Shown in pieces: positions 1 through 5,697 of a stretch of DNA of 6,036 bases. Source of the stretch: an uncultured Acidimicrobiales bacterium (GTDB lineage: Bacteria; Actinomycetota; Acidimicrobiia; Acidimicrobiales; SZUA-35); assembly GCA_938008925.1 (NCBI GenBank), contig CALLIQ010000200.1:1-6036 (forward strand), read 5' to 3'. Under the pieces are notes generated by a model, which was not told the DNA's origin, did no database searches, and saw only the letters and a list, made by a program, of their open reading frames with translations. The first letter of the stretch is position 1, and each line of letters begins with the position of its first letter. The translations under genes and the position numbers were made by a program.

Positions 1-558
1 CTCGGCGTCGGGGCCCTCGAGGGTGCCGTCCCGGCTGATCTCGGTGACGACGAGAGCGTCGACCCCGTCATCGGCGTACTGGGCGGCGAGGTCGCCGACG
101 GTCCGGCCCGATCGCTCGGTCCAGCCATGGGTGGCGACGTCGGTGCCGTGGGCGTCGAGACCGACGGCGATGCGGTGGTCAGCCGCGAGGGTTCGAACCA
201 GCTCGGGATTCTCGAGCGCCGCCGTGCCGATGACCACACGGGTTACACCGAGGTCGAAGAGCGCCTTGGCCGCTTCGACCGACCGCACCCCTCCCCCGAC
301 CTGCACCGGAACCGGTGAGGCGGCACAGATCCGGCCGATGACCTCACGGTTGGTCGGCTCTCCGGTCTTCGCTGCGTCGAGATCGACGACGTGGAGCCAT
401 TCGCTGCCGTCGTTCACGAAGGCCATCGCCTGGGCGACCGGATCGTCGGCGTAGACGGTCTCTTTGTCGTAGTCGCCTTGGTAGAGGCGAACACAGTTGC
501 CGCCGAGCAGGTCGATGGCCGGGTAGAGCGTGAGCGAGTCGGTCGGTGTGGCGGTCAT
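1..558 (-). CDS. hisA: HisA, ProFAR isomerase (3' end of gene cut by window edge)
   Basis: This is 1-(5-phosphoribosyl)-5-[(5-phosphoribosylamino)methylideneamino]imidazole-4-carboxamide isomerase, a cytoplasmic (beta/alpha)8-barrel enzyme of histidine synthesis. The first 186 residues are present. The start YPAID (12-16) followed by CVRLYQG (22-28) is the HisA N-terminus, with catalytic Asp16. The phosphate loop VGGGVRS lies at 87-93, VIGTAALENP at 109-118, VGLD with Asp135 at 132-135, and TEISRDGTLEGP at 172-183, holding the second catalytic Asp177. Actinobacteria often carry the bifunctional HisA/TrpF enzyme PriA. Here the position of the PriA-specific Arg (Arg-Gly-Trp) is His144-Gly-Trp146, and GGIRDD is GGVRSV, so I favour monofunctional HisA. 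The ATG overlaps the hisH stop codon (ATGA) and is preceded by a strong AAGGAG (566-571) with 7-nt spacing. The C-terminal quarter of the barrel lies outside the window. Confidence 0.95.
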   Translation of the reverse strand, partial: MTATPTDSLTLYPAIDLLGGNCVRLYQGDYDKETVYADDPVAQAMAFVNDGSEWLHVVDLDAAKTGEPTNREVIGRICAASPVPVQVGGGVRSVEAAKALFDLGVTRVVIGTAALENPELVRTLAADHRIAVGLDAHGTDVATHGWTERSGRTVGDLAAQYADDGVDALVVTEISRDGTLEGPDAE

Positions 559-1202
559 GAACCGGCTCCTTGGAGGTCGTTCGCTGCCGTCGCGACCATG
601 CCGACCCAGTTTTCGAGGAGCCGACGACCAGCGTCGGCGGACTTCTCCGGGTGGAACTGCGTTGCGGTGACGTTGTCGAGAGCGACCGCAGCGGCGACGG
701 GACCGCCGTAGTCGGTCGTCGCGATCGTGTGGTCGGTCATCTCGGCGGCGTAGGAATGCACGAAATACATCCAGGAACCATCCAGATCGTCGAGCAGCGG
801 CTGAGCGGCATCGATGGTGGCCAACTTGTTCCACTGCATCTGAGGCCGCTTGACGGAGTCGGGGAGCAGCACGACCCGCCCGGGCAGGATGCCGAGCCCC
901 GCTCGCTCCGGAGTCTCGTCGGAACCCTCGTAGAGCAGCTGCATGCCAACGCAGATACCGAGGAACGGTCGACCGGACGCCGCAGCGGCGTGCGCTTGTT
1001 CGTCGAGGCCGGTCCGGGCCAAGGCGTCCATACACGCGCCGAACGCTCCGACCCCCGGCAAGACGACCCCGTCGGCAGCAGCGATCGTTTCCGGGTCGGC
1101 GGTGAGTTCGGCGTCAGCCCCCGCTCGGATCAGCGACTTCTGGGCGGAGCGGAGGTTGCCGATTCCGTAGTCGAGGACGGCGACCTGAGGACGCGCCCCC
1201 AC
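555..1202 (-). CDS. hisH: HisH, glutamine amidotransferase subunit of IGP synthase
   Basis: This 215-residue class I glutamine amidotransferase releases ammonia from glutamine and passes it to the cyclase subunit HisF, which makes imidazole glycerol phosphate and AICAR. The N-terminus VAVLDYGIGNLRS (7-19) is typical of the family. PGVGAFG (49-55) forms the oxyanion-hole strand. The nucleophile is Cys84 in GICVGMQ, and the triad is completed by His184 and Glu186 in FHPEKS. The usual HMGWN segment near the HisF interface reads QMQWN (121-125), a small departure. The start is GTG, lying directly after the hisB TAG with no gap; AAGGGG (1212-1217) serves as ribosome binding site 9 nt upstream, inside the hisB 3' end. 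The stop overlaps the hisA ATG. hisF is not in the window and is expected further along the operon. Confidence 0.96.
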   Translation of the reverse strand: MGARPQVAVLDYGIGNLRSAQKSLIRAGADAELTADPETIAAADGVVLPGVGAFGACMDALARTGLDEQAHAAAASGRPFLGICVGMQLLYEGSDETPERAGLGILPGRVVLLPDSVKRPQMQWNKLATIDAAQPLLDDLDGSWMYFVHSYAAEMTDHTIATTDYGGPVAAAVALDNVTATQFHPEKSADAGRRLLENWVGMVATAANDLQGAGS

Positions 1203-1802
1203 CTAGAGCTGCCCCTTCGTCGAGGGAACCCCGCCACCTTCGATGCGCACGGCGTCGCGCAGGCAGCGGGCCAGGCCCTTGAACGATGCCTCGATGATGT
1301 GATGAACGTTGCGGCCGTCCTTCAGCGAGACGTGCAACGTGATGCCAGCCGCCGTGGCGAAGCTCTGCATCACGTGCTCGGCGAGCGACGGGTCGAACGG
1401 CGGCGTCCCGAGCGGGATCGCCTCGGGCATCTCGACGTTCCACACGAAGAACGGGCGGCCCGAGAGATCGAGCGCGATCTCAACGAGTGCTTCGTCGAGC
1501 GGGTAGAGACCGCTGGCGAATCGGCGAACGCCCGCTTTGTCGCCGAGCGCTTCGCCAAATGCCTCGCCGAGGACGATGGCGGTGTCTTCGACCGTGTGGT
1601 GACTGTCGATGTGGATGTCGCCCTCGGCCTTGACGGTGAGGTCGAAGTTCCCGTGGCGACCGATCTGATCGAGCATGTGATCGTAGAAGGGCACGCCGGT
1701 GCTGATGTCGGTCTTGCCGGAGCCGTCGAGGTCGATCGAAAGCTCGATCGAGGTCTCCTTGGTGGACCGCGACTTCGTGGCCGTGCGACGTTGGTTGGTC
1801 AT
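1203..1802 (-). CDS. hisB: HisB, imidazoleglycerol-phosphate dehydratase
   Basis: This Mn-dependent enzyme dehydrates imidazole glycerol phosphate to imidazole acetol phosphate. The protein has 199 residues and is the stand-alone dehydratase, without the phosphatase domain fused to HisB in enterobacteria. The two metal-binding repeats are clear: DSHHTVEDTA (66-75, His68, His69, Glu72, Asp73) and NVHHIIEASFK (165-175, His167, His168, Glu171). Further metal/substrate residues sit in FYDHMLDQIGRHG (39-51) and AEHVMQSFA (141-149). I chose the ATG at 1802 because the family-like sequence begins shortly after it, because GAGAGGTG (1811-1818) lies 8 nt upstream, and because this ATG overlaps the hisC stop (ATGA). 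The same frame is open 73 codons further upstream, but that stretch is Arg-rich and lies wholly inside hisC, so it is not coding. Confidence 0.96.
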   Translation of the reverse strand: MTNQRRTATKSRSTKETSIELSIDLDGSGKTDISTGVPFYDHMLDQIGRHGNFDLTVKAEGDIHIDSHHTVEDTAIVLGEAFGEALGDKAGVRRFASGLYPLDEALVEIALDLSGRPFFVWNVEMPEAIPLGTPPFDPSLAEHVMQSFATAAGITLHVSLKDGRNVHHIIEASFKGLARCLRDAVRIEGGGVPSTKGQL

Positions 1803-2902
1803 GACTCGAGCACCTCTCGCAGTGCGGTCAGAAAGACGGTGTTGTCTTCGGGCGTGCCGACGGTGACCCGAAGGCATCCGTCGAGATGTTCCAAGCTTGC
1901 CGTGTTGCGAACCAGAACCGAGCGATCGAGGAGCCCCTGCCAGACGGCGTCGCCGTCGAGACCCCGCTCGGCTGGCGGTCGGAACAGCACGAAGTTGGCG
2001 CCAGACGGCCACACCGTGCACGCCAGGTCATCGAGCGCCGTCTCGATTCGCCCTCGTTCCTCGACGATCGACGCCACGCGTTGCTCCATGTCGTCGAGAA
2101 AGTCGAGGGCGGCCAGACCAGCGGCCTGCTTCAGCGAGTCGAGGTGATACGGCAGCACGACCTTGTCGAGTTCAGCGACGAGCCACGGAGCGGCCAGCAG
2201 ATAGCCGAGACGAGCACCCGCCATCGCCCACGTCTTTGAGTAGGTCCGGCTCACGACGAGGGGCAGCTCGTCCGACGCAGCGAGGAGCTCGGTGGCCGAC
2301 CACGGCGAGAACTGCCCATACGCCTCGTCGACCACGAGGAGACCGTCGACCGCCTGGACGGCGTCGAGCATCGCCGTGATCGTGTCGGTCGGTTCGACGA
2401 TGCCGGTTGGGTTGTTGGGCGAGCAGACGAAGGTCACGGCTGGGCGGTGCTCTGCGATCATGGCGCGAGCGTGGTCGACGTCGATGGCGAACTCGTCGGT
2501 CCGGCCACCTTCGACCGTGGTCGCGCCCGTGAGGCGAGCGATGTGGCCATGCAATGCGTAGGTCGGCTCGAAGGTGAGCACGGTGCGACCGGGGCCGGCA
2601 AACGTCAAGAGGACCGTCTGAAGCACCTCGTTCGATCCGTTCGCGCAGAACACCCGAGCAGCCGGATCGTCGCCGGACGTGAGACCGTGGAGGCCAGCGA
2701 TGGCGGTGCGAAGCGCCACCGCGCCGCGGTCGGGGTAGCGATGCCAGTCGATCGACGTCGCTGCGTCGGCGACGGCTTGTGCGTAGCCGGCCGGCGGGGC
2801 GGCCGGTGCCTCGTTCGTGTTGAGGCGAACGTCGACGTCGACCTGGGGCGAGTGATAGCCCTCGAGGGCGGCCAGATCGTCTCGGATGCGGGGTCGAGCC
2901 AT
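1799..2902 (-). CDS. hisC: HisC, histidinol-phosphate aminotransferase
   Basis: This PLP-dependent class I/II (fold type I) aminotransferase converts imidazole acetol phosphate and glutamate to histidinol phosphate. Its 367 residues are a normal length. Visible landmarks are LNTNEAP (27-33, substrate-binding N-terminal segment), ANGSNEV (87-93, cofactor phosphate loop), SPNNPTG (161-167, Asn164 to the PLP ring), VVDEAYGQF (190-198, Asp192 to the pyridine nitrogen and Tyr195), SRTYSKTWAMAGARLGY (218-234, Schiff-base Lys223 and phosphate-binding Arg231) and CLRVTVGTPEDN (343-354, Arg345 for the substrate carboxylate). The ATG overlaps the hisD stop by one base (TGATG) and there is no strong Shine-Dalgarno, only a GA-rich stretch some 15 nt upstream, so translation probably couples to hisD. 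Related aminotransferases act on aromatic amino acids, but the operon position settles the function. Confidence 0.96.
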   Translation of the reverse strand: MARPRIRDDLAALEGYHSPQVDVDVRLNTNEAPAAPPAGYAQAVADAATSIDWHRYPDRGAVALRTAIAGLHGLTSGDDPAARVFCANGSNEVLQTVLLTFAGPGRTVLTFEPTYALHGHIARLTGATTVEGGRTDEFAIDVDHARAMIAEHRPAVTFVCSPNNPTGIVEPTDTITAMLDAVQAVDGLLVVDEAYGQFSPWSATELLAASDELPLVVSRTYSKTWAMAGARLGYLLAAPWLVAELDKVVLPYHLDSLKQAAGLAALDFLDDMEQRVASIVEERGRIETALDDLACTVWPSGANFVLFRPPAERGLDGDAVWQGLLDRSVLVRNTASLEHLDGCLRVTVGTPEDNTVFLTALREVLES

Positions 2903-4242
2903 CAGCTCTGTCCCGCCTCTGATGTCGCCGCCCGGCTCTCAGCGGACTTGGCCATGCGCAGCCGCACGGATTCCATGTGTGCGGCAAGGCCCTCTTGACT
3001 CGCCAACGCCATCGTGTGTGGACCGAGCTCAGCCATCCCCTCCTCGGTCACGGTGACGAGGTGGTGATCCTTCTGGAAGTCGGCGACGGTGAGGGCGCTG
3101 GCAAACCGGGCGGAGCCGAACGTCGGGAGCACGTGGCTCGGGCCGACCACGTAGTCGCCGAGGGAGGCCGGCGCGTGGTTGCCACAGAAGATGGCGCCGG
3201 CGTTTCGCACCCGCCGACCCAACGACTCGGGGTCGGTGATCTGCAGCTCGAGGTGTTCGGGAGCGATCGCATCGATCACGGCCAGCGCTGCTTCGCGGTC
3301 GTCGACGATGGCGACATAGCCGGAGGACTCCAGCGTCGCGGAGATGTCGGCGGCACGAGGTGCCTCGGCGAGGAGGGCATCGCCCGCGGCGCACACCGCA
3401 TCGGCCACCGCTTCGTCCCACGTCACGAGCCAGGCGAGGCCGTCGGGGCCGTGTTCGGCCTGCACCATGACGTCGATCGCAGCGAACGCCGGATCGGCGG
3501 TCTCGTCGGCGACGACGATGACCTCGGACGGTCCGGCGAATGCAGCCGCCACGCCGACGTCGCCGGACACCATCTGCTTGGCCAGCGCAACGAACACATT
3601 GCCGGGGCCGGCGACCACGTCGACCGGCGCGATCGCGTCGGTCCCGTACGCCATCGCCGCGATCGCTTGCGCACCGCCGACAGCGTGGACCTCGCTGGCT
3701 CCCGACAACCGGGCCGCGGCGAGCACCGACGGCGCGATGCCACCGTGCTCGGCCGACGGCGGAACGCACACGATCACATCGTCGACACCGGCCACCCGGG
3801 CCGGGACGACGGTCATGATCACCGTGCTCGGGTACTCGGCGCGACCGCCAGGCGCATAACAGCCGACGCGATCGACCGGGCGCTGATAGGCCTCGATCCG
3901 CACGCCCGGTCGCTCGATGATCTCGGTCTCGCGGAGCTGGTGCCGGTGGAACTCCTCCACGTTGGCAATCGCTGTGTCCATCGCGGCACGGAGCTCGGGG
4001 GTGAGCGCGGCGACTGCCGCGTCGAGATGTGCGTCCGGGACTCGGGTGGTCTCGAGGGTGACGCCGTCGAAGCGCTCGGTCAGTTCGAGCAAGACCGCAT
4101 CGCCGCGCTCGCGAACGTCGTCGATGATGGAGCGAACGATGGCCACGGGCTCCTCACCCGATCCGCCATCGAGGATGTCAGGACGCGGCAGCTGGTCGGC
4201 GATGTCAGCACCACGGCCTCGGAGATCGAGCCGGTTCAACAT
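2902..4242 (-). CDS. hisD: HisD, histidinol dehydrogenase
   Basis: This zinc enzyme uses two NAD+ to oxidise L-histidinol to histidine through histidinal, the last two steps of the pathway. The protein is 446 residues from the ATG at 4242. Residues matching the characterised enterobacterial enzyme are all present at a constant offset of a few positions: zinc ligands Gln261 and His264 (QAEHGPDG), Asp363 (LGDYVVG) and His422 (GLAAHMESV), catalytic Glu329-His330 (APEHLEL) and His370 (PSHVLPTFG). The family signature region around GCYAPGGRAEYPS (127-139) and AGPGNVFVALAK (211-222) is intact. I chose MLNRLDLRG as the start because actinobacterial HisD proteins begin this way; the frame extends 17 codons upstream to a GTG, but that would run through the promoter. 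There is no Shine-Dalgarno, and a TACCGT box ends 7 nt before the ATG, so the mRNA is probably leaderless. This is the first gene of the his operon. Confidence 0.97.
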   Translation of the reverse strand: MLNRLDLRGRGADIADQLPRPDILDGGSGEEPVAIVRSIIDDVRERGDAVLLELTERFDGVTLETTRVPDAHLDAAVAALTPELRAAMDTAIANVEEFHRHQLRETEIIERPGVRIEAYQRPVDRVGCYAPGGRAEYPSTVIMTVVPARVAGVDDVIVCVPPSAEHGGIAPSVLAAARLSGASEVHAVGGAQAIAAMAYGTDAIAPVDVVAGPGNVFVALAKQMVSGDVGVAAAFAGPSEVIVVADETADPAFAAIDVMVQAEHGPDGLAWLVTWDEAVADAVCAAGDALLAEAPRAADISATLESSGYVAIVDDREAALAVIDAIAPEHLELQITDPESLGRRVRNAGAIFCGNHAPASLGDYVVGPSHVLPTFGSARFASALTVADFQKDHHLVTVTEEGMAELGPHTMALASQEGLAAHMESVRLRMAKSAESRAATSEAGQS

Positions 4243-4249
4243 TGCTCGG

Positions 4250-4259
4250 ACGGTACCGT
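4250..4259. promoter_or_regulatory. Divergent -10 palindrome between hisD and the small plus-strand gene
   Basis: ACGGTACCGT is a perfect 10-bp inverted repeat. Read on the minus strand it gives TACCGT at 4255-4250, seven bases before the hisD ATG. That fits the actinobacterial TANNNT -10 consensus and a transcript starting at or one base before the ATG. Read on the plus strand it gives TACCGT at 4254-4259, which would start a transcript near 4266, about 42 nt before the small gene. No good -35 box is visible for either direction. A second half-repeat (GTACC, 4258-4262) follows, making an overlapping imperfect palindrome that could also be an operator. Promoter assignment is inference from position and consensus. 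Confidence 0.5.
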
Positions 4260-4307
4260 ACCGAGGCCATCGGACAGCCGAATTTGGCACCAACGGAAGG
4301 GAACGGC

Positions 4308-4496
4308 GTGGGTCTGGACGTCAGTGCACTGCGGTCGATCACCACGAGCCTCGACGAGCTCGTCAATCGATTGCGTGAGGTCAGCGGCGATCTGTCCGAA
4401 GACGACGAGGTCGGCGCCGAACTCCGAGAAGTCGAACGCCAACTCGTCATGGCATCGCGCCGGCTCGAAAAGGCCTCCCGCCGGGCTGGTGGTTGA
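4308..4496 (+). CDS. Small charged helical protein of unknown function
   Basis: This 62-residue protein has no function I can recognise. It is rich in Leu, Glu, Asp, Arg and Ser with no Cys. Leucine/valine spacing through SLDELVNRLREVSGDL (13-28) and VGAELREVERQLV (33-45) suggests one or two amphipathic helices, perhaps a short coiled-coil hairpin. There is no signal peptide or membrane segment. The start is GTG, chosen because GGAAGGG (4295-4301) lies 6 nt upstream; the frame stays open back to a TTG at 4242, but that region is promoter. It is transcribed divergently from hisD and ends 291 bp before mshD. Good ribosome binding site, sensible codon use and an acidic-then-basic protein make it likely real, but its role is open. 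Confidence 0.65.
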   Translation: MGLDVSALRSITTSLDELVNRLREVSGDLSEDDEVGAELREVERQLVMASRRLEKASRRAGG

Positions 4497-4540
4497 CCCG
4501 CAGCTCCCCGCTGAGATCCTCCCGAAATCGAAGTGTCGGG

Positions 4541-4575
4541 AAAAACACACCGGCGCCCCCAGAAGGGGGCGCCGG
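4541..4575 (-). terminator. Strong intrinsic terminator reading in the minus direction
   Basis: A perfect 11-bp G/C stem (arms 4550-4560 and 4565-4575) closes a four-base loop, UUCU in the minus-strand RNA. In that direction the stem is followed at once by UGUGUUUUU (4549-4541), a good U-tract. On the plus strand the stem is followed by GC-rich sequence without Us, although actinobacterial transcripts can sometimes end at such hairpins, so it may also end the small gene that stops at 4496. No minus-strand protein gene lies upstream, so its minus-direction client is either the candidate small RNA or stray transcription heading toward the his operon. Confidence 0.75.
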
Positions 4576-4635
4576 CGGCGCGAAGAGGGGCGGCGGATCC
4601 CCTACGACGCTGCTACCAGGTGGCGGGAACCTGGT
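4541..4635 (-). ncRNA. Candidate small RNA with two C-rich-loop hairpins and a terminator
   Basis: In minus orientation three hairpins follow one another. The first has arms ACCAGGT/ACCTGGT (4635-4629 and 4621-4615) around loop UCCCGCC. The second has arms AGGGG/CCCCU (4603-4599 and 4590-4586) around loop AUCCGCCG. The third is the intrinsic terminator. Both regulatory-looking loops share CCGCC. A TANNNT hexamer, TAACTT (4648-4643), sits at the right distance to start a transcript near 4635, giving about 95 nt. The layout recalls actinobacterial small RNAs such as 6C, whose C-rich loops pair with G-rich ribosome binding sites, but there is no run of six Cs here, so membership is doubtful. No open reading frame of note is present. 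An outer ACGC/GCGT pairing (4642-4639 with 4610-4607) could extend the first hairpin if transcription begins earlier. Transcription is unproven. Confidence 0.35.
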
Positions 4636-4740
4636 GACGCGTAAGTTAAACCAGCGCCGCGCGAGAGTGGGTGATTGTTCCCAAATATGATGAGGATTCC
4701 CCAGGGGACGCCATCAGCCTCGCGAAGATGAGTGAGGCTC

Positions 4741-4750
4741 CGAGCGCTCG
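4741..4750. repeat. 10-bp perfect palindrome next to the mshD promoter
   Basis: CGAGCGCTCG is a perfect inverted repeat directly abutting the TTCACA -35-like element of mshD. Its position suits an operator, but CG-rich palindromes of this size arise by chance in high-GC DNA and nothing else supports a binding site. Confidence 0.3.
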
Positions 4751-4788
4751 TTCACACCCCGGCGCCAGCGATCGGTAGCCTGCGAACG
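4751..4788 (+). promoter_or_regulatory. Promoter of mshD, predicted leaderless
   Basis: TAGCCT (4776-4781) matches the actinobacterial TANNNT -10 consensus and ends six bases before the GTG start, so the transcript probably begins at the start codon itself. A TTCACA (4751-4756), five of six matches to TTGACA, lies 19 bp upstream of it, a rather long spacer. The absence of any Shine-Dalgarno before the GTG agrees with leaderless translation. Confidence 0.6.
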
Positions 4789-5684
4789 TGCTGGACGTCG
4801 AGGTGACCGAAGAAGCTGGCGAAGGCATCGTGTCCTGCGCCCGACATCTCCTGGAGCACGCCCTGCCGTTCGATGACCGCGACGACCGCTTCAGCGAGAC
4901 GTGGGAAGCCGAGATCAGCGAACCAGGCTCCGGCTTCCTCGCAGCGCTCGGTCGAGCGGAGAACGGCCATCCCATCGGACTCGTCGCCGGGAGCCGAGGC
5001 CGAGATCATCTGCAGCTCGACGCACTCGTGTCCGACAACGACAACTGGCCGAACGGTCAGGTGCTCGACACGCTCCTCGACGCCCTTGCGCCGATGATGG
5101 ACGATGCTCCCTCGGTGGAGCTGTGGGGCAAGCCGGCCCAGCCCTGGCACGACGAGGTCGCGATCCGCCGCGGGTTCGAGCCCGTCCGAGCGCTGCACCA
5201 GATGCGTTGCCCGCTCCCGGTGAGTTCGCCGTCGATCGAGACCCGCCCGTTCGTGCCCGGCCACGACGACGAAGCGCTCCGCCAGGTCAACAATCGCGCC
5301 TTCCTCGGTCACCCCGATCAGGGCGACCTCTCCCCCGCCGATCTCGCCGACCGTCTCGCCGAGCCGTGGAACGACCCGGAGGGGATCCGCCTCCACGAGG
5401 TCGATGGCGAGGTTGTCGGGTTCTGCTGGACCAAGATCCATCACGAGCAGGGGCTCGGTGAGATCTACGCGATCGGCCTCGACCCTTCCGTGCACGGCCG
5501 AGGGCTCGGCGTCCCGATGACGGTGAGCGGGCTCGAGTGGCTGAACGCCCAAGGACTCGAGACCGGCATGCTCTACGTCGAAGCCGACAACGTGCCCGCT
5601 ATCCGCACCTATGAGCGGATCGGCTTTCACATCTCCAGAACCGACCGAGCCTGGCGCCGCTCGGAGTCCGCACCCCAGACATGA
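4788..5684 (+). CDS. mshD: MshD, mycothiol synthase (tandem GNAT acetyltransferase)
   Basis: This enzyme acetylates the cysteine amine of Cys-GlcN-Ins with acetyl-CoA, the last step of mycothiol synthesis; mycothiol is the main low-molecular-weight thiol of Actinobacteria. The 298-residue protein has two GNAT domains. The C-terminal one (about 150-290) is highly diagnostic: RPFVPGHDDEALRQVNNRAF (153-172), HPDQG (175-179), AEPWNDPEG (191-199), FCWTKIH (212-218), GEIYAIGLDP (224-233), the acetyl-CoA loop HGRGLG (236-241), and LYVEADNVPAIRTYERIGF (262-280). The N-terminal domain (1-145) ends in HQMRCPLP (137-144) as in known MshD, but where a pyrophosphate-binding R-x-x-G-x-G/A loop would be expected it has NDNWPNGQ (84-91), so it is probably structural. 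The start is GTG, fixed by the leaderless promoter. rlmN follows after 13 nt, so the two are probably cotranscribed. Confidence 0.95.
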   Translation: MLDVEVTEEAGEGIVSCARHLLEHALPFDDRDDRFSETWEAEISEPGSGFLAALGRAENGHPIGLVAGSRGRDHLQLDALVSDNDNWPNGQVLDTLLDALAPMMDDAPSVELWGKPAQPWHDEVAIRRGFEPVRALHQMRCPLPVSSPSIETRPFVPGHDDEALRQVNNRAFLGHPDQGDLSPADLADRLAEPWNDPEGIRLHEVDGEVVGFCWTKIHHEQGLGEIYAIGLDPSVHGRGLGVPMTVSGLEWLNAQGLETGMLYVEADNVPAIRTYERIGFHISRTDRAWRRSESAPQT

Positions 5685-5697
5685 CGAGCCGCGCAAC

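Noticed and set aside
1803..2021. N-terminal extension of hisB
   Set aside because: The 73 extra codons lie inside hisC, are Arg/Ser/Gly-rich and precede a properly spaced ribosome binding site and ATG at 1802.
570..2147. Long plus-strand open frame (525 codons) opposite hisH, hisB and hisC
   Set aside because: It lies wholly antisense to three confidently identified genes, resembles no known protein and is rich in Arg, Asp, Glu and Val, as expected for the complementary frame of high-GC coding DNA.
4243..4293. 17-codon upstream extension of hisD to a GTG
   Set aside because: It would cover the -10 palindrome, and HisD homologues start at the MLNRLDLRG-like position.
2977..4644. Plus-strand open frame (555 codons) opposite hisD and running across the small gene and the hairpin
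   Set aside because: Composition is dominated by Arg, Gly, Asp and His. It is a shadow of hisD codon bias, crosses a promoter and terminator, and has no recognisable domain.
4686..4691. TATGAT as a second mshD promoter -10 box
   Set aside because: It matches TATAAT in five of six positions but has no -35 partner at a proper distance, and the TAGCCT box adjoining the GTG explains mshD better.
4580..4700. tRNA, SRP RNA or known riboswitch in the intergenic region
   Set aside because: I looked for tRNA arms, the SRP GGAAGG/AAGCAG tetraloop region, and cobalamin, TPP, SAM and c-di-AMP signatures on both strands; none fit.
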